Source: an uncultured Colwellia sp.
GTDB taxonomy: Bacteria > Pseudomonadota > Gammaproteobacteria > Enterobacterales > Alteromonadaceae
NCBI GenBank assembly: GCA_913058245.1
Contig: CAJXQJ010000011.1
Location: forward strand, 1 to 64,000
Length of the DNA stretch: 64,000 nt
Reading direction: 5' to 3'
Of the stretch, positions 18,446 through 27,118 are shown piece by piece. A model generated the notes under the pieces. That model worked only from the letters and a program-made list of their open reading frames with translations, did not search any database and was not told the origin of the DNA. Position 1 is the stretch's first letter; every line of letters starts with the position of its first letter. The position numbers were made by a program, and so were the translations under genes.

Positions 18446-20458
18446 TTATAGTGATAAATTATCTAAAATATCATCTTCAACTAAGTTGGCTAAAGTCACT
18501 TTTAGCTTAGGTGTACGCGCCATTTCACGTTTAATAGCAAAGTTGGCTTCAGAGTTACGTGCCCAACTACGACGAGCAATACCGTTGTTAACATCAAATA
18601 GTAACATCGATTTTAATCGGCGTTCTGCTGACTCTGTACCATCGAGTAACATACCAAAACCACCGTTAGTTACTTCGCCCCAGCCAACACCGCCGCCATT
18701 GTGGATTGATACCCAAGTAGCGCCACGGAAACTATCACCAATAACGTTGTGAATCGCCATATCAGCAGTGAATCGGCTACCATCGTAAATATTAGATGTT
18801 TCACGAAACGGTGAATCAGTACCACTGACATCATGATGATCACGCCCAAGTACTACTGGGCCAATTTCGCCATTGTTGATGGCATCGTTAAATGCTTTTG
18901 CAATTTCCATACGGCCTTGAGCATCGGCGTAAAGAATACGAGCTTGTGAACCAACCACTAATTTGTTCTGTTTAGCATCTTCAATCCAAGTGATGTTGTC
19001 TTGCATTTGTTGCTGAATTTCTTCTGGCGACTCTTGCATGATTTTTTTAAGCACACTTGCGGCGATTGCGTCAGTTTTATCTAGGTCTTCGGGCTTTCCT
19101 GAGGCACAAACCCAGCGGAATGGTCCAAAACCATAATCAAAACACATAGGGCCTAATATATCTTGAACGTATGACGGGTATCTGAAATCAATACCGTTTT
19201 CAGCCATAACATCGCCGCCAGCACGTGAGGCTTCAAGAAGAAAAGCATTACCGTAATCGAAAAAGTAAGTGCCGCGAGCTGTATGCTTATTCACAGCGTC
19301 AGCATGGCGCTTTAATGTTGCTTGTACTTTGTTTTTAAATACTTCCGGCTCTTCGCGAATCAAACGATTTGATTCTTCGTAACTAATGTCTACAGGATAG
19401 TAACCGCCTGACCAAGGGTTATGTAATGACGTTTGGTCTGACCCTAAGTGAACATATATTTCGTGTTCATAGAAGTTTTCCCAAACATTAACAATGTTGC
19501 CAATATAAGCAATTGATACTACTTCTTCTTTTGCTTGTGCGTCTTTAACACGAGCAATTAAATCGTCCATGTTGTCAATTAGCTCGTCAACCCAACCTTG
19601 TTGGTGACGTTTAGTTGCTGCATTAGCATTTACTTCAGCACAAACCGTTACACAGTTAGCAATGTTGCCCGCTTTCGGTTGTGCGCCACTCATGCCGCCT
19701 AAACCTGCGGTAAGGAAAATTTTACCTTGTGGGCTTTCACCTTTGTTTAAAACTTTACGGAAGGCGTTCATTACCGTAATGGTTGTGCCATGTACAATAC
19801 CTTGTGGGCCAATGTACATAAACGAGCCGGCAGTCATTTGGCCATACTGAGTAACACCTAAAGCGTTGAATTTTTCCCAGTCATCGGGTTGAGAGTAATT
19901 TGGGATCATCATGCCGTTGGTAACAACCACGCGAGGAGCATCTACTGATGATGGGAATAAACCCATAGGGTGACCAGAATACAGGTGTAATGTTTGGTCG
20001 CTTTCCATTTCACTTAGGTATTTCATGGCTAATAAGTATTGTGCCCAGTTTTGGAACACTGCACCGTTACCACCATAAGTAATTAGCTCTTCTGGGTGCT
20101 GTGCAACCGCTGGATCTAAGTTATTGTCGACCATTAACATAATCGCCGCAGCTTGCTCGCACTTTGCTGGGTAATCAGCAATTGAGCGTGCTTTCATGTG
20201 ATAGCTTGGTTTGAAGCGATACATGTAAATTCGGCCAAAGTCTTTTAGCTCTTGTGCGAACTCAGTAGCTAATTCTTGATGCCATTCTTTTGGGAAGTAA
20301 CGTAATGCGTTTCTTACCGCCAACTGTTTCTCGTCTACTGAAAGAATATCTTTACGCTTAGGAGCACGGTTAGCATCAGCAGGGTATGGCTTAGCTGCTG
20401 GTAATTCACTTGGAATACCTTGCTTGATTTGTGCTTGAAAGTTTATTGCTGTCTCCAT
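18446..20458 (-). CDS. hutU: Urocanate hydratase, long form
   Basis: Second step of histidine degradation: urocanate to imidazolone propionate, with NAD+ as electrophilic cofactor. The 670 residues are about 110 longer than the common bacterial enzyme and close to the eukaryotic length. The NAD-binding region reads TAGLGGMSGAQPKA, nearer in wording to eukaryotic urocanase (GMSGAQ) than to the usual bacterial GMGGAQP; other landmarks are DQTSLHNPWSGGYYP and SIHNGGGVGWGEV. It is the last gene of hutC-hutH-hutU, 14 bases after hutH, with a good ribosome binding site (GGGGAG). Confidence 0.95.
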   Translation of the reverse strand: METAINFQAQIKQGIPSELPAAKPYPADANRAPKRKDILSVDEKQLAVRNALRYFPKEWHQELATEFAQELKDFGRIYMYRFKPSYHMKARSIADYPAKCEQAAAIMLMVDNNLDPAVAQHPEELITYGGNGAVFQNWAQYLLAMKYLSEMESDQTLHLYSGHPMGLFPSSVDAPRVVVTNGMMIPNYSQPDDWEKFNALGVTQYGQMTAGSFMYIGPQGIVHGTTITVMNAFRKVLNKGESPQGKIFLTAGLGGMSGAQPKAGNIANCVTVCAEVNANAATKRHQQGWVDELIDNMDDLIARVKDAQAKEEVVSIAYIGNIVNVWENFYEHEIYVHLGSDQTSLHNPWSGGYYPVDISYEESNRLIREEPEVFKNKVQATLKRHADAVNKHTARGTYFFDYGNAFLLEASRAGGDVMAENGIDFRYPSYVQDILGPMCFDYGFGPFRWVCASGKPEDLDKTDAIAASVLKKIMQESPEEIQQQMQDNITWIEDAKQNKLVVGSQARILYADAQGRMEIAKAFNDAINNGEIGPVVLGRDHHDVSGTDSPFRETSNIYDGSRFTADMAIHNVIGDSFRGATWVSIHNGGGVGWGEVTNGGFGMLLDGTESAERRLKSMLLFDVNNGIARRSWARNSEANFAIKREMARTPKLKVTLANLVEDDILDNLSL

Positions 20459-20472
20459 GTTAAAAGCTCCCC

Positions 20473-21975
20473 TTAGTTAACGATAAATGCTTGTGATTTT
20501 ACTAGTGAAATCATGGCATCAATATCAGGCTTTAATAGTCTATCTTCTTCAAGCTTATCGACTTTTGCTCTGATTAATTGGAAGTTTTGCTCGATAATAT
20601 CTGAACATTTATTTGGGCGTCTAAAATCAACAGCTTGCGCGGCATACATAAGCTCAATTGCTAGGATTTTCTCTAAGTTACCTAAAATTTGGTTGAGTTT
20701 ACGGCCTGAAATGCTACCCATAGAAACGTGATCTTCTTGCCCCATAGACGTTGGAACGCTGTCTGCAGATGGTGGGAAACACAAAGATTTGTTTTCAGTA
20801 ACCAAAGCCGCTGTCGCATATTGTGGGATCATCATACCTGAATTTAAACCGCCAGCAGTGGTTAATAATCGCGGTAAACCGTGTAAACCTTCTAATAATA
20901 GATAACAACGACGGTCAGAAATATTACCTAATTCAGACGCTGCGATTGAGGCATAATCAAGCACCATGGCTAACGGTTGACCATGAAAGCTACCACCCGA
21001 AATAGCTTCCTCGCTGCTGATAACAATTGGGTTATCAGTAACAGAGTTCATTTCAATTTCAGCTAATTCTTTTAAGTGGTAATAAGCGTTACGTGAAGCG
21101 CCATGCACTTGTGGAATACATCGTAGTGAATATGGATCTTGCACGCGATCACATTCTTCGTGGTCTGCCATATTTTCTGAATTCTTAAAGAAGCTTCTCA
21201 TGCGGGCGGCAACTTCTAAGTTTCCTTTAAAAGCGCGTGTTTGATGTAACTCTTCTCTAAATGGTGACTCACTACCTTGCATACCTTCGATACTCATGGC
21301 ACCGGTAAGATCTGCTAAATCTAATAAGTAACGCATTTTTGTTAAGCCAGTAATAGCATGCGATAAAATGAACTGCGTACCATTAATTAATGCTAAACCT
21401 TCTTTAGCATGCAGTTCCATTGGTGCTAAACCATGCTCTTTTAGCGCTTGTGCAGCAGGAATGATTTCATCACCTTTTCCGCTTACCCAAAATTCACCTT
21501 CACCAAGTAGCGGTAAAAATAAATGTGAAAGTGGGGCTAAGTCACCCGATGCGCCAACTGAACCTTGCTCTGGTACTACAGGAATAAGGTCAAGTTCAAT
21601 AAAGGTCAGCATTCTTTCAACAGTTTCCAGGCGGATACCTGAAAAGCCTTGGCTTAATGCGTGAACTTTAGTGATCAACATTAACTTTGAAATTGCTTTA
21701 GCAATTGGTTCACCAACACCTACTGCATGGGTGATAAGTAGGTTTTTTTGTAGTAAATTTGTGTCTTCTGGTGATATTTGTGTATCACATAATGGGCCAA
21801 AGCCAGTATTAATACCGTATACGGCTTCATCAGAAGCAGCCATTTTTTCAACTCTTTGGCGGCTTGTGTTAATTTTATCTAATGCTTCTTGGCAAAGCTC
21901 GGCTTTGATACTGCCATCGGCAATACCGTTCACAATATTAAGCTCTAGATGGTCAATACCATATTTAAAGGTCAT
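20473..21975 (-). CDS. hutH: Histidine ammonia-lyase
   Basis: First step of histidine degradation: histidine to urocanate and ammonia. 500 residues, the usual size. The Ala-Ser-Gly triplet that cyclises to the MIO electrophile is in GSVGASGDLAPLSH near residue 144. Other family motifs: YGINTGFG near the N terminus and QDPYSLRCIPQVHG. AGGAG precedes the ATG. It lies 15 bases downstream of hutC and is co-transcribed with hutC and hutU, so expression should respond to urocanate through HutC. Confidence 0.97.
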   Translation of the reverse strand: MTFKYGIDHLELNIVNGIADGSIKAELCQEALDKINTSRQRVEKMAASDEAVYGINTGFGPLCDTQISPEDTNLLQKNLLITHAVGVGEPIAKAISKLMLITKVHALSQGFSGIRLETVERMLTFIELDLIPVVPEQGSVGASGDLAPLSHLFLPLLGEGEFWVSGKGDEIIPAAQALKEHGLAPMELHAKEGLALINGTQFILSHAITGLTKMRYLLDLADLTGAMSIEGMQGSESPFREELHQTRAFKGNLEVAARMRSFFKNSENMADHEECDRVQDPYSLRCIPQVHGASRNAYYHLKELAEIEMNSVTDNPIVISSEEAISGGSFHGQPLAMVLDYASIAASELGNISDRRCYLLLEGLHGLPRLLTTAGGLNSGMMIPQYATAALVTENKSLCFPPSADSVPTSMGQEDHVSMGSISGRKLNQILGNLEKILAIELMYAAQAVDFRRPNKCSDIIEQNFQLIRAKVDKLEEDRLLKPDIDAMISLVKSQAFIVN

Positions 21976-21990
21976 CTCAATGCTCCTAAA

Positions 21991-22701
21991 TTAAAAAATT
22001 AAATGGCTGCCTAAGCGATATTTGTTGCCAGGACTTGTTAAAATAGCAACGCTAACAACACCTTGTTTCGACCATGTTCTTCGTTTTACCTGTAAGCATG
22101 GTGTGGTTGCCGTAATAGCAAGTGCATGGCAAATATCTTGTTCAGCCAATATTGCTTCCACTTCATGAGTTGCTTCTGTTAGCGGCGCTTCAGAAGATAA
22201 ATATTCATGAGGGGTAATTTGGGTGTAATCTTGTGTTAAGTAATCGGGTACTAATTTAGGGTTTACAAAACGCTGTTCTAACTGAATCGCAGCGTTGTTT
22301 TCAAAATGTAATACACTTGAGAAATGTGCTTTATCACCGGGCTTTAGTGCCAACAAAATAGCCATTTCTTCATTTACTTCAACCGTTTGTAAGGCAAGTT
22401 GCTCAGCGTGATGCTGATGGCCTCGGTCTTGAATTTCATCAGAAATATTCCGAATTTCTAATAAAGATGATTGCGATTTAAATGTTGCCACAAAAGTACC
22501 TGAGCCCTGAGAGCGCACTAAAAGCCCTTGCTCGGTCAATTCTTGCAAGGCACGGCGAGCGGTCATTCTGCTTACCGAGAACTGTTCCGTAAGCTCATTT
22601 TCAGAAGGCACTTTACTATGTTCAAGCCATTGGCCAGATTCAATTTTTTCGCAAATGTATTGCTTGATGATAGTATACTTAGCAGGTTTTAATTGGCTCA
22701 T
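21991..22701 (-). CDS. hutC: Histidine utilisation repressor HutC (GntR family)
   Basis: 236 residues: N-terminal GntR winged helix (VPSENELTEQFSVSRMTARRAL, residues about 27-48) and a C-terminal UTRA ligand domain. HutC proteins repress hut genes and are released by urocanate. It is the first gene of hutC-hutH-hutU, so it likely represses itself. Two copies of TTGTATATACAA lie between it and the divergent hutI, well placed to control both directions. Confidence 0.93.
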   Translation of the reverse strand: MSQLKPAKYTIIKQYICEKIESGQWLEHSKVPSENELTEQFSVSRMTARRALQELTEQGLLVRSQGSGTFVATFKSQSSLLEIRNISDEIQDRGHQHHAEQLALQTVEVNEEMAILLALKPGDKAHFSSVLHFENNAAIQLEQRFVNPKLVPDYLTQDYTQITPHEYLSSEAPLTEATHEVEAILAEQDICHALAITATTPCLQVKRRTWSKQGVVSVAILTSPGNKYRLGSHLIF

Positions 22702-22754
22702 TGTTATACTCGGTAAAATGCGACAAACACTTTCAATTAGATGAAAGAATAAAC

Positions 22755-22766
22755 TTGTATATACAA
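22755..22766. promoter_or_regulatory. Predicted HutC operator 1
   Basis: Perfect palindrome TTGTATATACAA, the form expected for HutC of the GntR/UTRA group, about 55 bases upstream of the hutC start. Confidence 0.8.
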
Positions 22767-22794
22767 TCTCATTTTTTTTCTAGTAGGTCAAGAG

Positions 22795-22806
22795 TTGTAT
22801 ATACAA
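22795..22806. promoter_or_regulatory. Predicted HutC operator 2
   Basis: A second identical palindrome, centred 40 bases from the first (close to four helical turns), so two HutC dimers could bind the same face. It is about 128 bases upstream of hutI. Confidence 0.8.
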
Positions 22807-22933
22807 GCTTGCTTGTTAATTTGCTATCAGTTAGAGTGCGAATTATTGATAGGTGCTAACCTTACTTTGTGATTTTAATTAAGAGTTAAAATGTAGATTA
22901 AGCGTAGCTGGAAATAAATTATTTGGAATTTTT

Positions 22934-24172
22934 ATGTCAACATCACCCCAACAATGGCAAACACTTTGGATAAATGTCAATCTCGCGACGATGCAAGATG
23001 GTGGCAATAGCTATGGCAGTATTGAAAATGGCGCATTAGCGATTAGCCAAGGTAAAATTGCTTGGCTAGGGGCGATGGATGACTTACCTGCGTTCAACAA
23101 TGAACAGGTTGAGGTGATTGATGGACACGGTGCTTGGTTAACTCCTGGCCTAGTCGACTGTCATACCCATCTTGTTTATGGTGGTAATCGCGCCAATGAA
23201 TTTGAAATGCGCCTTGAAGGGAAGAGCTATGAAGAAATTGCTAATGCTGGCGGCGGTATCGTTTCAACCGTAAAAGCAACACGTGCAGCAAGTGAAAGTG
23301 AGCTATTTGACAGTGCTTTGAAGCGCTTAAACGCGTTGCACCAGCAAGGCGTTAGCACCGTTGAGATTAAATCTGGCTACGGTTTAGACACTACCAATGA
23401 AATTAAAATGTTGAAAGTGGCTGAGCAGTTAGCAAAAGCGCTGCCAGTGACGGTTAAGAAAACATTTCTGGGCGCTCATGCTTTACCTGTGGAATATAAA
23501 GGCAAAGCGGATGATTATATTGCATTAGTTTGCAATGATATGTTGCCGAAAATTGCCAGCTTACAGTTAGCTGACGCAGTCGATGTATTTTGCGAAGGTA
23601 TTGGTTTTAGTAAAGAGCAAACTGAGCAAGTGTTTGCTGCTGCGCAGAAATTTGCTTTACCGGTAAAAGTACATGCTGAGCAGTTATCAAATTTAGGCGG
23701 TACGGAGTTAGCTGCTAGGTATCAGGCTTTATCTTCAGATCACATTGAGTTTCTTGATGAGGCAGGAATTGTTGCGATGAAGAAAGCGAATATGACCGCT
23801 GTGTTATTACCAGGAGCATTTTACTTCTTGCGCGAAACGCAATTGCCACCAATTGATTTATTACGAAAACATGGTGTAAATATGGCAATTGCAAGTGATG
23901 CAAACCCTGGTTCCTCTCCAATAAACTCAATTCAGTTAATGTTAAATATGGCCTGTACGCTATTTCGTTTAACTCCAGCTGAAGCGCTTGCTGGCGTTAC
24001 TTGTAATGGTGCGAAAGCGCTAGGGCTTGGTGATGAAAAAGGACAATTAGCAATTGGTTTTGACGCTGATATTGCTTGTTGGGACATTCAACAGCCGGCA
24101 GAGTTGTGCTATCAATTTGGTGTTAATCCGTTGAGTAAATTAATGCAGGTGGGTGATATCGTTATTGCTTAG
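22934..24172 (+). CDS. hutI: Imidazolonepropionase
   Basis: Third step of histidine degradation: hydrolyses imidazolone propionate to N-formimino-glutamate. 412 residues of the amidohydrolase superfamily. Metal-binding HTH is in [10 protein letters not shown] near residue 78, substrate-contacting residues follow in GGGIVSTV, later metal ligands are in GAHALP and VHAEQL, and the last Asp in [10 protein letters not shown]. It is transcribed away from hutCHU across the two HutC operators. No gene for the fourth step (hutG or hutF) follows. Confidence 0.96.
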   Translation: MSTSPQQWQTLWINVNLATMQDGGNSYGSIENGALAISQGKIAWLGAMDDLPAFNNEQVEVIDGHGAWLTPGLVDCHTHLVYGGNRANEFEMRLEGKSYEEIANAGGGIVSTVKATRAASESELFDSALKRLNALHQQGVSTVEIKSGYGLDTTNEIKMLKVAEQLAKALPVTVKKTFLGAHALPVEYKGKADDYIALVCNDMLPKIASLQLADAVDVFCEGIGFSKEQTEQVFAAAQKFALPVKVHAEQLSNLGGTELAARYQALSSDHIEFLDEAGIVAMKKANMTAVLLPGAFYFLRETQLPPIDLLRKHGVNMAIASDANPGSSPINSIQLMLNMACTLFRLTPAEALAGVTCNGAKALGLGDEKGQLAIGFDADIACWDIQQPAELCYQFGVNPLSKLMQVGDIVIA

Positions 24173-24185
24173 AACAGGTACATTA

Positions 24186-24219
24186 TAACAGTGATATTAG
24201 TATTATCACTGTTAATTTT
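24186..24219 (+). terminator. Probable terminator after hutI
   Basis: Inverted repeat TAACAGTGATA / TATCACTGTTA with a short loop and the T-rich tail AATTTTCTT, starting 13 bases after the stop. The T run is modest. Confidence 0.6.
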
Positions 24220-24305
24220 CTTATCTACTTGTTGATTCGTTAGTTGCTGTACAAATACCATTCGATTGATTACCCTTAGCATACGTGGTGAGTACTGGGG
24301 TTGCT

Positions 24306-26399
24306 ATGCGAAATGCTAAAGCTACATCCTACTTTGTTTTAACTGCTATCTGCTTCTGCTTGTTTAGCGGCTTTTGTTCATTTCCTGCTTATGCTGGGAA
24401 TACATCTTTTTCGTTTTTCGAATTTAATATTGCCTTTGTACTAGGTTTGAGTTTACCGACATTGGTGACAGCCTTTCTTATTAGTCGTGCTAATGGACTT
24501 TCAGCATACTCTCCTGTTTTATTAACGGTAGCATTATTGGCACTACTTTTTAGTATGGTTTATATACCTGTAAGAAATGATGCTATAGCGTTAACTTTCA
24601 GTGCTTTAATTTTGCAGTTAAGCTTCTATTGGTTCGCGGAATTCCAAGCGGCAACGATTAAGAATACAGAGATAAATAAACATGCTTGGCAACGTTCGGC
24701 GTACGCTTTTCTGTTGGTCGTTTTTTTAGTGGTATTGTGGTTGGGCATTATAGATGCAGCGACGGCTTGGCTAGCATTTAGTTTTTTGCAAATATTATTC
24801 TTTGTGATTCAGCCCGATTTTATTAAGCGTATTGTCAGTAAAAGTAAGCAAGGTTTTTTGCCACTTTTGAGTGCGAATATTGTTTTTGCTATCGCAGTAT
24901 ATATCTGGGTAAGCAGCCAACTTTCTCTTGAAGTACTAGCCATGATTGTCGTAACAAGTTATGTGGCATCTATGGTTGTTGGTTGTTGGTTGTTAATTTT
25001 TTCAACTAAAACTATTGAAATTTCTCGAAATAACACCTCGCAAGAACCTGAAAATATCAGCTTAGATCCAGCAACAAATTTACCAAGCTATCAAAGTGCA
25101 TTGAGCAGATTTAATTTTAAAGCCAAACATCAATCATCGGCACGCTATGCAGCAATCACTTTTAAGCCTACCAATTTTCAACAGGTTAATGCGGTATTAG
25201 GTCACCACAATTCCGATATCCTTTTACTACAACTTGCTTATTGTCTGCAAAAAGCTGTTGAACTTGATCATGAACTTTTAAATTTTTCTGCCGAGAAACG
25301 ACCAGTAAGGATCGCACGCTTACAAGGTTTACATTTTTTAGTGGTAATTGATGTTTCGTTAAGTAAGCACGATGATGAGATTATTATTGAACAACTTTGT
25401 AAAAAGCTAGCAAATGCGGTACCTGGCCCTATGAGCTTTAAAAGCTTTTCATTATTTTTTAAATTAGTTTTTGGTGTTGCTTTTGTTGGTAAAGACAGTA
25501 GCAATGTTAGTGAAGTTATTGCATGTGCAGAAGATGCCTTGCTGCAAGCTGATAAACAGCAAAAATTAATGTGCTTTTTTGCGCAAGAGCTTGCCGTTTT
25601 TAATCAACAACAATTGCAAAAAATGGAGCATCTTAAACGTGATATTTTATCGGATGCCATTGCATGGCAAGTTCAACCACAAATTAAGTTAGCTTCAAAG
25701 AATTTACTCGCGTTTGAATTGTTGCTGAGTTGGCAACATCAAACCGACAAAAAGTTAAATTTTAATGAAGTAATGTTGTTAGCTCAACAAAGTGGCGATG
25801 CTTTTATTCTGTGCCAAAAAATGATTTCTCAAGCGTTTATTTTTCTAAAATTGCTACACAGTAATCACACACCAGTGCCTGTGGCATTGAAAGTGTCTCA
25901 CCATTGTCTACTCGAGCCCGATTTAATTGACTATATTGAACAGCAAGCCATACAACATAATATTGATTGTCAGTATTTGGTACTAGAAATTCAAGAGGAA
26001 GTGTTACTAACGACAGCCCAAGCTGCTAAAGCGAGTATTGAGCAGCTAAAATCACTTGGTGTTAAGGTTGCGATTGATGAGTTTTCTGGTAGTTATGAAG
26101 CGTTACGCTATTTAAGACGGTTAGCTGTAAGTGAAATTAAAATTAATTGTCAGGCCTTAGCGCAAGCAGAGGCTGGCTCGTCGGATAAGGCAATTATCAA
26201 TGCACTTATCAACCTGACACGTAAAATGGATTTACCACTAGTTGGCACCAATATTAATAGTACTGCCATTGAAGACATGTTTGTGTCAATGGGGGGGGAG
26301 TACGCACAAGGAAACCACTATAGTGCTGGCGTAAGTCTTAATGAATTGTCAGCATGGCTTAAATCTTGGTATCAGCAATATCCAAGTCAAACGCACTAA
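24306..26399 (+). CDS. Membrane protein with degenerate GGDEF and EAL domains
   Basis: About 697 residues. A signal-like start and some eight membrane segments (to about residue 235) form a sensor region. A GGDEF-fold domain follows in which the signature is lost (RIARLQGLHFLVVI), then an EAL-fold domain with altered motifs: FELLLSW for ExLxR, DEFSGSYEAL for DDFGTGYSSL, and AQGNHYS. The key acidic pair and arginine are changed, so catalysis is doubtful and a binding or regulatory role more likely. The ATG at 24306 is preferred over a GTG at 24285. An 8-base G run lies near the 3' end. Confidence 0.85.
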   Translation: MRNAKATSYFVLTAICFCLFSGFCSFPAYAGNTSFSFFEFNIAFVLGLSLPTLVTAFLISRANGLSAYSPVLLTVALLALLFSMVYIPVRNDAIALTFSALILQLSFYWFAEFQAATIKNTEINKHAWQRSAYAFLLVVFLVVLWLGIIDAATAWLAFSFLQILFFVIQPDFIKRIVSKSKQGFLPLLSANIVFAIAVYIWVSSQLSLEVLAMIVVTSYVASMVVGCWLLIFSTKTIEISRNNTSQEPENISLDPATNLPSYQSALSRFNFKAKHQSSARYAAITFKPTNFQQVNAVLGHHNSDILLLQLAYCLQKAVELDHELLNFSAEKRPVRIARLQGLHFLVVIDVSLSKHDDEIIIEQLCKKLANAVPGPMSFKSFSLFFKLVFGVAFVGKDSSNVSEVIACAEDALLQADKQQKLMCFFAQELAVFNQQQLQKMEHLKRDILSDAIAWQVQPQIKLASKNLLAFELLLSWQHQTDKKLNFNEVMLLAQQSGDAFILCQKMISQAFIFLKLLHSNHTPVPVALKVSHHCLLEPDLIDYIEQQAIQHNIDCQYLVLEIQEEVLLTTAQAAKASIEQLKSLGVKVAIDEFSGSYEALRYLRRLAVSEIKINCQALAQAEAGSSDKAIINALINLTRKMDLPLVGTNINSTAIEDMFVSMGGEYAQGNHYSAGVSLNELSAWLKSWYQQYPSQTH

Positions 26400-26458
26400 G
26401 GTTACCATGCCAACAGTTTGAGATAAGCTACATAGTTAGTTGAGAAATGAGAAAAAGA

Positions 26459-26944
26459 CTATTCGATATCTAATGGATCTGGTGACAAAATAACACCCGT
26501 GTTATCAGCATAAATGTGGTCGTCAGGTAAAAACGTTACACCGGCGAAGTTTATTGCTAAATCACTTTCCCCAACCTTACTGTCATTTGCACCTACGGGA
26601 ATCGATAATAAGCCTTGAATACCGATATCAATATCTTCTAATGCATCAACATCACGAACACTGCCAAAACAGACTATGCCTTCCCAGTTATTTTGGGCGG
26701 CAAGTTCAGTAATTTTACTATTAATTAATGCTCGTCGTGTTGAACCGCCACCGTCTATTACCATGACTTTACCAGTACCGTCAGTAGCTGCTACTTCTTC
26801 AATAAGGCCATTACTTTCGAAACACTTTACTGTGACAACTTTACCGCCAAAGGAGTTACGACCACCATAATTACTAAATATAGGCTCAAGTACATCGATT
26901 AAATCTGTGTAAATGTCGCATAATTCTGAAGTGTTATATTCCAT
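26459..26944 (-). CDS. rraA: Regulator of ribonuclease activity A
   Basis: Binds RNase E and inhibits RNA processing; a ring-shaped trimer. 161 residues, the same length as the E. coli protein and nearly the same wording in places: [37 protein letters not shown], and the end [17 protein letters not shown]. The family is related to 4-hydroxy-4-methyl-2-oxoglutarate aldolase, but the high similarity to true RraA supports this call. It is divergent from the downstream GGDEF/EAL gene and stands alone. Confidence 0.95.
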   Translation of the reverse strand: MEYNTSELCDIYTDLIDVLEPIFSNYGGRNSFGGKVVTVKCFESNGLIEEVAATDGTGKVMVIDGGGSTRRALINSKITELAAQNNWEGIVCFGSVRDVDALEDIDIGIQGLLSIPVGANDSKVGESDLAINFAGVTFLPDDHIYADNTGVILSPDPLDIE

Positions 26945-27118
26945 GATTGGTCCCTAATGCTACTATTTCTTAACTTCTAGTATAACGACTAAGTGTCAAG
27001 GCACAACTGCTAAGCTACTATAGTGGCTAAAATTTTTTCAACTAAACTGTCGCTTGTAATTAGCCAAGAAACATTATTTAATAACAGTACTAATTTATCT
27101 CCCTTAAGAGTTGTATTC

